DNA of 64,000 nucleotides, taken from Prosthecobacter algae. Lineage in GTDB: Bacteria > Verrucomicrobiota > Verrucomicrobiia > Verrucomicrobiales > Verrucomicrobiaceae. The stretch's first letter is position 1. The number at the start of each line of letters is the position of its first letter. The stretch covers positions 496,001-560,000 of the forward strand of contig NZ_BAABIA010000003.1 of assembly GCF_039542385.1 (NCBI RefSeq), written 5' to 3'. The translations under genes were made by a program, and so were the position numbers. Of this stretch, positions 46,084 through 55,087 are shown piece by piece. The notes under the pieces are model-generated. The model had not been told where the DNA came from, made no database searches, and saw nothing but the letters and a program-made list of their open reading frames with translations.

Positions 46084-47466
46084 ATGGCAGAAGAGACCCC
46101 CGATTCATCGCACCACACCGAGCTGAAACAGACCATCGGCGGCTGGCAGATTCTCTTTTACGGCCTCGGCTCCATGCTCGGTGCGGGCATCTATGCCCTG
46201 ATCGGTCGCGCGGCGGAGACGCTGGGCAATGCGGTGTGGCTGGCGTTTTTGATGGCCATGCTGGCCGCCCTGCTCACCGGCCTTTCTTATGCCTGCGTGG
46301 GCAGCCGCTATGCGCGGGCGGGCGGGGCGGCGTATGTGACCCAGCGCTCGCTGCGCAAACCGTGGCTCAGCTACGTGGTCGGCATCGCCGTGATGATGAG
46401 CGGCCTCACCAGCATGGCCACAGGCTCCCAGGCCATCGCGGAAAATCTGGCCAAGGCGCTGAACATGGAACTGCCGATCAAACTCGTGGCCATCGCCCTG
46501 GTCTTTCTCATCGGCTGCATCATTTATCGCGGCCTGCGGGAGAGCATGTGGGCCAACATCGTCTGCACCGTGGTGGAGGCTTCCGGGTTGATCTTCATCA
46601 TTGCTGTCGGGGCCCGCTACTGGGGTGGGGTGGACTACTTTGAAACGGCGAATGACACCGTGGCCGCAGGTGGGTCCGGCTCAGGCATCACGCTGGCGCT
46701 GGTCATGCAGGGGGCCGTGCTCACCTTTTATTCGTTCATCGGGTTTGAGGACATTCTCAACGTCAGCGAGGAGGTGAAAAACCCGCGCCGCAATGTGCCC
46801 TTCGGCCTCGTGGGGGCGATGATCCTGGCGACGCTGATCTACATGGCCGTGGCCATCACGGCGGTCTCGGTGGTGCCTTGGCGAGAACTGGCGGCCAGCA
46901 ATACGCCGCTGATGGAGGTGGCCCACCGCGCGGCTCCGTGGTTTCATGGCATTGACGGCGTGTATGTGGCCATCACCATCTTCGCCATCGGCAATACGGC
47001 CCTGCTGAATTACATCATGGGCTCGCGCCTGCTGTATGGCATGAGCAAGCAGGGCCTGCTGCCCGCGCTGCTTTCCCGCGTGCACCCCGTGCGCCGCTCC
47101 CCTCATGTGGCGATTGCGGTGCTGTTCTTCATCGTCAGTGCGCTCATTCTCAGCGGGGGAGTGAAGCAGCTCGCCGAAGCCACCGTTCTGCTACTGTTGA
47201 CGGTTTTCACGGTGGTGAACATCTCTCTGGTGGTGCTGAAACTGCGCCCCGGCGAGGAGAAGGGCGGCTTTGAGATCCCCATCTTCATCCCAGCCCTTGG
47301 GGCCTTCGTCTGCGCGGCCCTCATCTTTGTGCGGCTGCAATCGGCCTTCACCACGGGCGGTGGGGGCGGACGCACCGCGCCCATCATCGCCCTGGCCATC
47401 ATCGCCACCAGCCTGTTGTTGTACCGTCTGCTGAAACCGAAGAACGTGGTGATCCAGGACGCTTAA
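46084..47466 (+). CDS. APC-family amino acid permease
   Basis: A 460-residue inner-membrane amino acid/polyamine/organocation transporter with about 12 hydrophobic segments. The first helix begins GGWQILFYGLGSMLGAGIYA, with the unwound GSMLGAGIY motif that binds substrate in APC transporters. A second family feature is FYSFIGFEDILNVSEEVKNP. The start at 46084 (MAEETPDSS) is chosen because CAGGTGGGT precedes it and the longer frame adds 34 residues of non-membrane sequence. It is divergent from the ECF sigma gene; substrate unknown. Confidence 0.9.
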   Translation: MAEETPDSSHHTELKQTIGGWQILFYGLGSMLGAGIYALIGRAAETLGNAVWLAFLMAMLAALLTGLSYACVGSRYARAGGAAYVTQRSLRKPWLSYVVGIAVMMSGLTSMATGSQAIAENLAKALNMELPIKLVAIALVFLIGCIIYRGLRESMWANIVCTVVEASGLIFIIAVGARYWGGVDYFETANDTVAAGGSGSGITLALVMQGAVLTFYSFIGFEDILNVSEEVKNPRRNVPFGLVGAMILATLIYMAVAITAVSVVPWRELAASNTPLMEVAHRAAPWFHGIDGVYVAITIFAIGNTALLNYIMGSRLLYGMSKQGLLPALLSRVHPVRRSPHVAIAVLFFIVSALILSGGVKQLAEATVLLLLTVFTVVNISLVVLKLRPGEEKGGFEIPIFIPALGAFVCAALIFVRLQSAFTTGGGGGRTAPIIALAIIATSLLLYRLLKPKNVVIQDA

Positions 47467-47554
47467 TACCCCGGCGACAGTGTGGGGAGAAGGCCTGAGT
47501 CTAACCAACGATGCTTCTCCGAACAATACCTCCAGCCTGCGCTTCTGAGGCGGC

Positions 47555-47983
47555 TCAGTAGAGCAGGAGATTGATCTCGGAATCGGTGAGCAGCGAGGTG
47601 TCGTGGACAGCGAGGAGATCGCCAACCTGCTCGAGGTTTTTCCACTCGGTTTCGAATTCAGGGACCAAGGGGAAGTCGGTTTCCGCAGCGGCAGCTTCGG
47701 TGACCGTCGCAGGGGCCTGGGCCATCTGAGGCGCGGTATCCGCAGGCTGATGGAAAAGGCTGGCGGTGGCGAGCACCACGGCGGCGGCGGCAGCCCAGGT
47801 GAGGCCTGCGCGGGCGCTGCCCTGCTCCTGCCACCAAGCTTTCAGCCCGGCCAACCAGCCACGCTCCTGCGGGGTCTGGCGGGCGAGACGGACGACGTTT
47901 TGCGTGAAATTGGGACGCGGCTCGACCGGCTTGGCCTGGCCAAGCACTTTCCACAGTGGGTCGTTGGGGGTGAGCGGTTCCAT
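47555..47983 (-). CDS. Small single-pass membrane protein, unknown function
   Basis: A 142-residue protein with an N-terminal cytoplasmic part (PNDPLWKVLGQAKPVEPRPN), one membrane segment near residues 60-75 (AGLTWAAAAAVVLATASLFH) and an acidic tail ending LLTDSEINLLLY. The topology resembles the anti-sigma-like protein at 44892-45359, but no sigma gene is adjacent, so function is left open. It is the last gene of a reverse run after the HIT gene (73-bp gap) and convergent with the permease. Confidence 0.65.
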   Translation of the reverse strand: MEPLTPNDPLWKVLGQAKPVEPRPNFTQNVVRLARQTPQERGWLAGLKAWWQEQGSARAGLTWAAAAAVVLATASLFHQPADTAPQMAQAPATVTEAAAAETDFPLVPEFETEWKNLEQVGDLLAVHDTSLLTDSEINLLLY

Positions 47984-48056
47984 AAAGTTGACGTCGGCTA
48001 AAACATCGCTCCGGGGCGAAAGTTGCGCCTACGGAAAAAGTTTTTCGCGGGAATCT

Positions 48057-48410
48057 TCAGCCGGGAGGCCAGGCGAGGTCGCGACCGGCCAGCAGGTGAA
48101 CATGGAGGTGGGGCACCGTTTCACCAGCATCCTGGCCATGATTGATCACCAGGCGGAAGCCCTGGCTGCGGTCCTTGATGCCGAGTTTGTCGGCGATTTT
48201 CCCGGCGGCCAGCAGCAGCGCGCCCAGGGTGGCCTGATCTTCGGCCGTGGCCTCGCCCACGCGGGGAATGAGCTTTTTCGGCACGATGAGGATGTGGATG
48301 GGGGCCTGCGGGGCGATGTCGTTGAAGGCGGCGACGAGGTCGTCCTCATAGACCAGCGGCGCAGGGATCTCGCGATCCACAATCTTTTGGAAGATGGTTT
48401 TTTCAGACAT
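48057..48410 (-). CDS. HIT family nucleotide hydrolase (HinT-like)
   Basis: A 117-residue histidine-triad protein; family members hydrolyse nucleoside phosphoramidates or related nucleotides. The histidine triad is HLHVHLLAG near the C-terminus. The N-terminus TIFQKIVDREIPAPLVYEDD and IHILIVPKKLIPRV are typical of HinT. The start at 48410 (MSEKTIFQKIV) is chosen over an in-frame ATG 6 codons upstream by family comparison. CCTTTTTCCC precedes it. It lies 54 bp after nrdR on the same strand. Confidence 0.93.
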   Translation of the reverse strand: MSEKTIFQKIVDREIPAPLVYEDDLVAAFNDIAPQAPIHILIVPKKLIPRVGEATAEDQATLGALLLAAGKIADKLGIKDRSQGFRLVINHGQDAGETVPHLHVHLLAGRDLAWPPG

Positions 48411-48464
48411 GGGAAAAAGGAGGGCCAAAGCTGCTGGCAGAGCGGGCGCGGAGGCCCGGGCCGG

Positions 48465-48953
48465 TCAGTGGAAAAGCTCTTCCTGGGTGGTATCGCGCAC
48501 GCGCCGGGTGCCCAGGGATTTGATCTCGTCGATAAACTCGCCCACGTCCTCGAACTGGCGGTAAACGGAGGCGTAACGGACATAGGCCACGTGGTCGATG
48601 GCCTCCAGGCGGCGCATGACCTTGGCCCCGATGACGGTGGAAGGGATCTCGCGGTAGCCTTCCTCTTCCAGCTCATTGGCGATGTCGTCCACCAATTGCT
48701 CGAGCTGCTCCATCTTCACGGGGCGTTTTTCGCAGGCTTTGCGCAGGCCGGACATCAGCTTTTCGCGGTCGAAGCTCTGGCGTGCGCCGTTGCGTTTCAC
48801 CACGCGCAGTTCCTCGCGCTCCACGATCTCGTAGGTGGTGAAGCGGTAATTGCACTTCATGCACTCACGCCGACGGCGGATGGAATGGCCCTCGCGTGCC
48901 TCGCGTGAGTCAATGACCTTGTCTTGGGAGCTACCACATTTAGGACAGCGCAT
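48465..48953 (-). CDS. nrdR: Ribonucleotide reductase transcriptional repressor
   Basis: A 162-residue NrdR, which represses ribonucleotide reductase genes in response to ATP/dATP. The N-terminal zinc ribbon is MRCPKCGSSQDKVIDSR ... CMKCNYRFTTYE, and the ATP-cone begins VVKRNGARQSFDREKL. The start at 48953 puts the first zinc cysteine at residue 3, as in the family; the upstream ATG (48974) adds 7 residues. No ribonucleotide reductase gene is in the window, so its targets lie elsewhere. GCCCACC directly precedes the ATG. Confidence 0.96.
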   Translation of the reverse strand: MRCPKCGSSQDKVIDSREAREGHSIRRRRECMKCNYRFTTYEIVEREELRVVKRNGARQSFDREKLMSGLRKACEKRPVKMEQLEQLVDDIANELEEEGYREIPSTVIGAKVMRRLEAIDHVAYVRYASVYRQFEDVGEFIDEIKSLGTRRVRDTTQEELFH

Positions 48954-49007
48954 GGTGGGCGGGTAAGGTGCCACCTGGCTACCGGATTGGCAAGAGCGGC
49001 CTTGGGG

Positions 49008-49784
49008 TCAGCCTAACTTTCGGCATGACGAGCAAATTTCGTCGCCGGCATCGTTCACGCGGAAGTTCAGGGTGGGATCGTCCACCTCGGTCTTGCCGCA
49101 GACCTTGCACTGGTGGAAAAAGGCGGCGCCGGAGGTAGCGGCCTGCTCAAACTGGGCGCGGCGGCTGGCCACCTTGGCCGAATGGAAGCGGCCCCGGATG
49201 AAGCTGGGGCCAAAGGCGATGGCGTAGTTCAGCAGGGCAAAGAAGATGGGGATGAACAGCCCCGGAGCGCCGATGGCCGAGAGCAGCAGAGAGGCGGCGG
49301 CAAAGAGGGCCACCCACTTGATTTTCACCGGGATGACAAAAAACAACAGGATCTCCTCATTCGGGTAGATGGAGGCAAAGGCAAAGAGGGCGGCGAAGTA
49401 GAGCCAGATGGAGCCTGCCTCGTAGGGGAAAATCATCGCCCCGAGGGAGAGGGACACCATGCCGCCGATGACGTACAGATTCACCCGGAAGGCCCCCCAG
49501 GCCTCGTCGAGGCCACGGCCCACCCACATCATGAACAGGGCACCGATGAGGGCAAAGAGGGGCTCGCGACTGGGAATGAAGGCGTAGGTGAACAGGCGCC
49601 ATACCTGGCCTTCCAGCACGAGTTCCGGCCGCAGACTCAGCATTTCCACATAGGGCAGCAGGGCCTCCTTGGACAGGAACATGGAAATCACCAGCGAAAC
49701 GAGCTGCAGGATGGCGATGGCCTGGATGATGCCCGGGATGGCGAAGCGGCCGAAACGGGATTCGAGAGAGTCAATCAATGGCAT
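49008..49784 (-). CDS. Rhomboid-like membrane protein with C-terminal zinc ribbon, probably inactive
   Basis: A 258-residue protein with about six hydrophobic segments. The segment GQVWRLFTYAFIPSREPLFA followed by LIGALFMMWVGRGLDEAWG matches the loop and second helix of rhomboid proteases. The catalytic GXSG is replaced by EAGSIWLYF and no histidine lies in the last helix, so proteolysis is unlikely. The C-terminus has a four-cysteine ribbon, CKVCGKTE ... CSSC. The start at 49784 (MPLIDSLESRFG) leads into the first helix; a longer frame runs into the apbE gene and is rejected. Role unknown. Confidence 0.75.
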   Translation of the reverse strand: MPLIDSLESRFGRFAIPGIIQAIAILQLVSLVISMFLSKEALLPYVEMLSLRPELVLEGQVWRLFTYAFIPSREPLFALIGALFMMWVGRGLDEAWGAFRVNLYVIGGMVSLSLGAMIFPYEAGSIWLYFAALFAFASIYPNEEILLFFVIPVKIKWVALFAAASLLLSAIGAPGLFIPIFFALLNYAIAFGPSFIRGRFHSAKVASRRAQFEQAATSGAAFFHQCKVCGKTEVDDPTLNFRVNDAGDEICSSCRKLG

Positions 49785-49840
49785 GGAGGTAGAGCATACG
49801 CCTAGCACCGTCCCTGGCGAACGCGAAGACGGATTTCCTT

Positions 49841-50809
49841 TTACGGCTCCTCCAGCCAGATCACTCGCAGGCCCAGCCTTTGCGCCACGGCGCGGCCCCT
49901 TTCCGGGCCCAGGACCATGAGGGCCGTGGCATAACCATCCGCCAGGGAGCAACTGGGATGGATGACAGAGACGGAGACCAGCCGGTGCGCGATGGGCTGC
50001 CCGGTGCGGGGATCCAGGAGGTGGCTGTAGCTGCGCCCATCCCTTTCAAACCGGTGCCGGTAGCTGCCACTGGTGGCGATGCAGGTGTCCTTCAGCGGCA
50101 GGGTTTCCAGGCTTTCGCCCCTTTCGCCATCAGGGGCCTGCACACCCACCCGCCAGGGCTGCCCATCGGGTGCATGCCCCTGGGCCAAAACCTCGCCGCC
50201 GACTTCGAGGAGGAAGTTTTCCAGCCCCCGGCCTTGGAGCAAGGTGCGTAGGCGGTCCATCGCATACCCCTCGGTCACAGCGGCGACATTCACCTGCACC
50301 TGCGGCTGGTGCTTTTTGAGCTGCGGCGGCTGCGTCTGCACCTCAAGCTTGTCCCAGCCGGTGTGGCTCAGGGCCTCGCGGATTTCGGCCTCGGTGGGCA
50401 GGGCGGCCAGGGGCGTGTGACGAGTGAAGCCCCACAGGGCCACCAGCGGGGCCACGGTGACATCCAGCGCCCCGTCGGTTTCCAGGGAGATGCGCCGGGC
50501 CAGGGCCACCGTCTCCGCCAGGGAGGCGGGCACCGCTTGCCAGTCGGTGCCGGGATTTTGGTTCCAGCGGCTGAGGTCTGAATCCGGCTGCCAGTGGGAG
50601 AGTTCGTTTTCCAGCCGCTGAAGCTCCTGGCGGATGAGGACGGCGATCTCCTGGGCACGGGCCTCGGGGATGGGATCGGCGATCTGTAGGCTCCAGGTGC
50701 TGCCCATGGTGGCCCCGTGGAGCTGGGTCGGCGGCCTCCCCCCACACCCGGCCAGCAGGAGGCAGCCGACAGCGGCCAGACGGGCCAGGCAGGTGAAAAA
50801 AACGTTCAT
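49841..50809 (-). CDS. apbE: FAD:protein FMN transferase, lipoprotein
   Basis: A 322-residue ApbE-family flavin transferase, which covalently attaches FMN to Thr/Ser of exported proteins such as Nqr/Rnf subunits. It has a lipoprotein signal (LAAVGCLLLAGC), so it is anchored facing the periplasm. Motifs: GATMGSTWSLQI after the signal, LETDGALDVTVAPLVALWGF, LLEVGGEVLAQG, and SYSHLLDPRTGQPI near the metal site. No Nqr or Rnf genes are nearby. It is the first gene of the reverse run apbE - rhomboid-like - nrdR - HIT - small membrane protein. Confidence 0.93.
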   Translation of the reverse strand: MNVFFTCLARLAAVGCLLLAGCGGRPPTQLHGATMGSTWSLQIADPIPEARAQEIAVLIRQELQRLENELSHWQPDSDLSRWNQNPGTDWQAVPASLAETVALARRISLETDGALDVTVAPLVALWGFTRHTPLAALPTEAEIREALSHTGWDKLEVQTQPPQLKKHQPQVQVNVAAVTEGYAMDRLRTLLQGRGLENFLLEVGGEVLAQGHAPDGQPWRVGVQAPDGERGESLETLPLKDTCIATSGSYRHRFERDGRSYSHLLDPRTGQPIAHRLVSVSVIHPSCSLADGYATALMVLGPERGRAVAQRLGLRVIWLEEP

Positions 50810-50891
50810 AGGGCGGCGGTCTGCGTTTATGATTGGAGCGAAAGCAGGGGCCTTTGCAAGATGAGGTCCTTCATCCGCGCATCTTTACCCC

Positions 50892-53393
50892 ATGTCTGAC
50901 CCGCGTCCCCAGAACCCCAGACTCCAGCCTTCCGCCGGCTACTTTGATGTGGCGCTGGGTGTGGATGAGGAGGCCGACCTGCTGCCGCAGGATGCGCCCG
51001 GAATGGTCATCGGCGGGCGTTACGTGCTGAAGTCCATCCTCGGCGTAGGCGGCACCGGCCATGTCTGGCGGGCGGAGCAGACGCAGCCTGTGCAGCGGGA
51101 GGTGGCGGTGAAAATCATCGGCGCAGGGCTGGTCACCGGGCCGGTGGTGACGCGATTCAACCGCGAGTGCCAGGTGCTGGCGCGGCTGGAGCACCCAAAC
51201 ATCGCCGCGATTTTTGACGCGGGCGAGCTGGCCGATGGACGCCCCTACTTTGTCATGGAGATCGTCTCCGGGCAGCCCATCACCCAATGGTGTGCCGAGC
51301 ACCAGATCCCCGTGAAAGGGCGGGTGGAGATCTTTTTGCAAGCCTGCCTGGCCGTGCAGCACGCGCATCACAAAGGCATCCTCCACCGCGACCTGAAACC
51401 CTCCAATGTCATGGTGACCGAGGTGAACGGCAAACCGGTGGTGAAGGTCATCGATTTTGGCATCGCCAAGGCCCTGGCCGGGGATCTGGATGCTGGGCCG
51501 GATGTCACTGTGCGCGGCATGGTGCTGGGCACCCCGCGCTACATGAGCCCAGAACAGGCCGGGCTGACCGGGCAGGATGTGGATACCCGCAGCGATGTGT
51601 ATGCCCTGGGCGTGCTGCTGTATGAGCTCCTCACCGGCAGCACCCCGGTGACGGAGGGCGAAGAAAAGCACACCTCCCTTTCGGACCTCCTGCAGCGCGT
51701 GCGCCACACGGAGACCGAGCTGCCCAGTCGCCGCCTCCTGCACCGGGCCCCCCAAGCGCAGAGGCTGGCCCGCGAACTGTGTGGTGAGTTGGACTGGATC
51801 CTCCTTCGCGCCCTGCAAAAGGACCGCGAGCAGCGCTACCCCACCGCCATCGCCCTGGCCGAGGAATTGCAGCGCCACCTCCGGCAGGAGCCCGTGCTGG
51901 CCGGGCCACCCAGCACCACCTACCGGGTGAAAAAATGGATCGTCCGCCACCGTCACGCCGCCCTCAGCACCGCCGCCGTTTTCGGCGCCCTCAGCGCCGG
52001 GGTGGCCACCACCTGGTGGGCGCTGGACCTGGCCGAAATGCAACGCCAGGAGGCTGCCCGCCAAAAGGCCAGCGCCATGAACGAAGCCCACCTGGCCCAG
52101 CAAGTGAGCAGCCAGCTCAGCGATCTGCTGGGCGGTGCTCGCAAGCATGTGGAGGCGGGCATGAACACCCAGATCCTGCGCAATCTGGCCGATGAGGTGG
52201 CCGCTGGGATGCCCCGGTTTGCCACTTTGCCGAAGACCGCCGCCCCGCTGGCCAAGCAGCTCGCCGAACTCTACACCACCCTGCAAGAGCCCGCCCGTGC
52301 CCTGCCCTGGTATCGCCGCCATTGGGAACTTCTGAAAGAAACCGACGGCCCCCAGGCCAAAACCACGCTGGATGCCCTCTACACCCTGGGTTGGCGCAGC
52401 ATTTCCAGCAATCAAAATGCCGCCGCCGTGGTCTTTCTGGAGCAGGCCATGCAGGGCTACCAGACCCACCCGGAACCCGCCCACCGCTGGATGGCCAATT
52501 ACGCCCGCAAGGAGCTGGCCCGTGCCCTTTCCCGCCTGGGGCGGCATGAGCAAGCCCTGAAGGCCATGACCCTGGCCCTCCAGCAGCAGAACCCAAACAA
52601 ACCGGCCCAAGTCGCCACCTGGCTGCAAGAATATGCAGACATCCTCAGGGCCGCGAACAAGGATGAAGAGGCCGCCACCGTCCTGCACCGCGCCCTGGCC
52701 CTGCTGCCGGAGGACGAGGCACACGCCAGCCAGCGCACCAACACCCTGCACGCCCTGGCCACCACCAGTCGTCTGCGGGAGCACTACGACGAGGCTCTGG
52801 CCGCCTCGGCAGAGCGCGTCGCCATTGTGGAAAGGACGCAGGGCAGCTCCCATCCCCAGCTCATCCACGCCCTCATCAGCCACGCCACCTTAGCCTGCAA
52901 ATGCCCCGGTTGCCCTGGGGGCGAAGCCGCCGCCCGCCGCGCCCTGGCCCTCGCCCAGGCCGCCGGACATGAGTCCCTGCTGGCCGATGCCTGGATCACC
53001 CTCAGCGAAACCCTGCGCATGAGTGAACGCTACGCCGAATCTGAACAGGCCGTGCGCGATGGCATCGCCGCCGTCAACCGCACCCACGCAGAGCGCTGGC
53101 GTGTGCTGGAATTGCACCGCCGCCTGGGCGATCTGCTGACCTCCCGCAGCGAATTCAAGGAAGCCCTGAAGGAGTATCAAACCGCCGCTGCCGACTGGTT
53201 CAACGCACCCACCGTAGGCCGTGCCCGAGAAAAGGAGGAGCTCATCTTTGGCAGCTTCATCAAGTTCTGGGAACGTGCCGCCAAGGCGGCCTCCCCCCTC
53301 GCCGATGCGCAGCAACTGGAAGAGTGGCGCCGCAAATACGCCGCCTGGAAGGCCGAACGGACACCCCCTGCTACCATCACCGGGCTGCCTTAG
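50892..53393 (+). CDS. Membrane-anchored Ser/Thr protein kinase with TPR-like C-terminal domain
   Basis: An 833-residue Hanks-type kinase. Kinase motifs in order: GVGGTGHVWRAEQ (ATP loop), REVAVKIIG (Lys), ILHRDLKPSNVMV (catalytic loop), VIDFGIAKAL (DFG) and TPRYMSPEQAG, within about residues 35-340. A single membrane segment follows (about 350-372, HAALSTAAVFGALSAGVATT). The remaining roughly 460 residues are helical repeats of TPR type, including YTLGWRSISSNQNAAAVVFL and HRRLGDLLTSRSEFKEALKE, expected outside the cytoplasmic membrane. Kinase-TPR fusions are common in Planctomycetota and Verrucomicrobiota. No cognate phosphatase is adjacent. TTTACCCC directly precedes the ATG. Confidence 0.93.
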   Translation: MSDPRPQNPRLQPSAGYFDVALGVDEEADLLPQDAPGMVIGGRYVLKSILGVGGTGHVWRAEQTQPVQREVAVKIIGAGLVTGPVVTRFNRECQVLARLEHPNIAAIFDAGELADGRPYFVMEIVSGQPITQWCAEHQIPVKGRVEIFLQACLAVQHAHHKGILHRDLKPSNVMVTEVNGKPVVKVIDFGIAKALAGDLDAGPDVTVRGMVLGTPRYMSPEQAGLTGQDVDTRSDVYALGVLLYELLTGSTPVTEGEEKHTSLSDLLQRVRHTETELPSRRLLHRAPQAQRLARELCGELDWILLRALQKDREQRYPTAIALAEELQRHLRQEPVLAGPPSTTYRVKKWIVRHRHAALSTAAVFGALSAGVATTWWALDLAEMQRQEAARQKASAMNEAHLAQQVSSQLSDLLGGARKHVEAGMNTQILRNLADEVAAGMPRFATLPKTAAPLAKQLAELYTTLQEPARALPWYRRHWELLKETDGPQAKTTLDALYTLGWRSISSNQNAAAVVFLEQAMQGYQTHPEPAHRWMANYARKELARALSRLGRHEQALKAMTLALQQQNPNKPAQVATWLQEYADILRAANKDEEAATVLHRALALLPEDEAHASQRTNTLHALATTSRLREHYDEALAASAERVAIVERTQGSSHPQLIHALISHATLACKCPGCPGGEAAARRALALAQAAGHESLLADAWITLSETLRMSERYAESEQAVRDGIAAVNRTHAERWRVLELHRRLGDLLTSRSEFKEALKEYQTAAADWFNAPTVGRAREKEELIFGSFIKFWERAAKAASPLADAQQLEEWRRKYAAWKAERTPPATITGLP

Positions 53394-53424
53394 TCCCTCG
53401 GAAGATAGGCGGTCTAACCAACAA

Positions 53425-53455
53425 TAAAAAAGGCCGACGATTGCTCGTCGGCCTT
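53425..53455 (-). terminator. Intrinsic terminator of serA
   Basis: Stem AAGGCCGACGA (53430-53440) / TCGTCGGCCTT (53445-53455), loop TTGC. Read on the minus strand it is followed by TTTTATTG. It lies 21 nt after the serA stop, between convergent serA and the kinase gene. Confidence 0.85.
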
Positions 53456-53476
53456 GATGGGGAATCAATCGGTCGA

Positions 53477-55087
53477 TCAGACCACCACGCAATGCACGCG
53501 GCTGATGCCTTCGATGGACTCCAGCTCGCTGATGACGGTCTGGCTCGGGGTAGAGTCCAGGGTCAGGAGGGTCAGCGCGGTGCCGCCTTCCTTGTTCCGG
53601 CTCAGGGACATGTCGGCGATGTTGATCTTGTGCTTGCCCAGGATGGTGGAGTAGGCGGCGATCATGCCAGGGCGGTCCTGGTTTTCGATGAGCAGCAGGG
53701 TGCCTTCCGGACGGGTTTCGATGTGGCGGCCATTGACCTTCACGATGCGAGGCTCCCCGGCGAAGAAAGTACCAGCAATGCTGGCGGTCTCCGTGCCATT
53801 GCTGGCCTGGACTTCGATGAGGTCGGTGAATTCGCTGGCATCCGGCACGCGGCTTTCGGTGGTGCGTAGGCCCAGGCCTTCCGCCACGCCATTGGCGTTG
53901 ATGTAGTTCACCTGCTCAGCACCGACGGCGCGCTCCAGGAAGCCTTTCAGCACAGAACGGGAAATGAGGGTGGTGTCTCCGGTCCCCACTTTGCCGCTGT
54001 AGCTGATGCTGACGACGTTCGAGCGAGCAGGAGCGAATTGGGAAAGCAGGCGGCCGAGGAGCTCGCCAAACTTCAGGAACGGCCCCAGGTCGGCCAGGGT
54101 CTTCGGGTCCACGTTGGGCATGTTCACGGCATTCACGACGGTGCCCTGCAGCAGGTGCGCCTTGATGACTTCGGCGATCTCGATGCCGACGTTTTCCTGG
54201 GCCTCTTCGGTGGAGGCACCGAGGTGGGGGGTGAAGACGGTGTTCGGGGCCTTCAGCAGCGGGTAGTCAGCAGGCGGTGGCTCCACCTCAAAGACGTCCA
54301 GCGCAGCTCCGGAGATGGTGCCATCCGTGAGGGCGGCAGCCAGCGCGGCGTCGTCGATCAGGCCGCCACGGGCGCAGTTGATGATGCGGCAGCTTTTCTT
54401 CAGCGAGGCCAGGCGCTTCGCATTGATCATGTGCTTCGTCTCCGGCGTCAGCGGCATGTGCATGGTGATGTAGTCTGCCTGCACGATGGCGGCATCCAGG
54501 TCTTCACACAGCTCCACGCCCAGGCTTTCGGCGCGGTTTTTGGAAAGGTAAGGGTCATAGGCCACCACGCGCATGCCAAAGGCCTTGGCGCGTTTGGCGA
54601 ATTCTGCGCCGATGCGGCCCATGCCGAGGACGACGAGCGTCTTGCCATAGACTTCAGTGCCCTGGAAGCTCTTGCGGTCCCACTTGCCGCTGACGATGGT
54701 CGCGTGCGCCTGGGGCGTCTTGCGGGAAAGGGCCATCATGAGGGTGAAGGCCTGCTCGGCTGTGGAAATGGTGTTGCCGCCTGGGGTGTTCATCACCACC
54801 ACGCCGCGCTTGCTGGCGACGGGGACGTCGATGTTATCCACACCCACCCCGGCGCGACCGACCACCTTCAGGAGGGGGGCGGCATCCAGCACCTTGGCGG
54901 TCACTTTGGCACCGCTGCGGACGATGATCGCGTGGGCATCGCGGGAGGCTTCCACCATGGCGTCTTCCGCCTTCAGGTCCATGTTCACCTCGACGGAAAA
55001 GGACGGCTCCGCTTTGAGGAGATCGATGCCTTTGCTCGAAATGGGGTCGTTGTTACCGGCGATGAGAATCTTGAACTGCTGGGCCAT
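53477..55087 (-). CDS. serA: D-3-phosphoglycerate dehydrogenase
   Basis: First enzyme of serine biosynthesis, oxidising 3-phosphoglycerate with NAD. The 536 residues correspond to the long form, with substrate- and NAD-binding domains, an intervening ASB domain and a C-terminal ACT domain. Motifs: VVLGMGRIGAEFAKRAKAFG (NAD loop), CARGGLIDDAAL, FEVEPPP and FTPHLGASTEEAQENV (catalytic His), and LLIENQDRPGMIAAYSTIL opening the ACT domain, the likely serine feedback site. The start at 55087 (MAQQFKILIAGNND) is chosen by family comparison; the frame from 55195 adds 36 atypical residues. Confidence 0.96.
   Translation of the reverse strand: MAQQFKILIAGNNDPISSKGIDLLKAEPSFSVEVNMDLKAEDAMVEASRDAHAIIVRSGAKVTAKVLDAAPLLKVVGRAGVGVDNIDVPVASKRGVVVMNTPGGNTISTAEQAFTLMMALSRKTPQAHATIVSGKWDRKSFQGTEVYGKTLVVLGMGRIGAEFAKRAKAFGMRVVAYDPYLSKNRAESLGVELCEDLDAAIVQADYITMHMPLTPETKHMINAKRLASLKKSCRIINCARGGLIDDAALAAALTDGTISGAALDVFEVEPPPADYPLLKAPNTVFTPHLGASTEEAQENVGIEIAEVIKAHLLQGTVVNAVNMPNVDPKTLADLGPFLKFGELLGRLLSQFAPARSNVVSISYSGKVGTGDTTLISRSVLKGFLERAVGAEQVNYINANGVAEGLGLRTTESRVPDASEFTDLIEVQASNGTETASIAGTFFAGEPRIVKVNGRHIETRPEGTLLLIENQDRPGMIAAYSTILGKHKINIADMSLSRNKEGGTALTLLTLDSTPSQTVISELESIEGISRVHCVVV

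Noticed and set aside
49785..49952. N-terminal extension of the rhomboid-like gene to 49952
   Set aside because: It would overlap the end of apbE and add Gly/Pro/Arg-rich sequence; ATG 49784 leads directly into the membrane domain.
50871..52883. Reverse open frame of 670 codons
   Set aside because: Antisense to the Ser/Thr kinase; Gly/Gln/His-rich and featureless.
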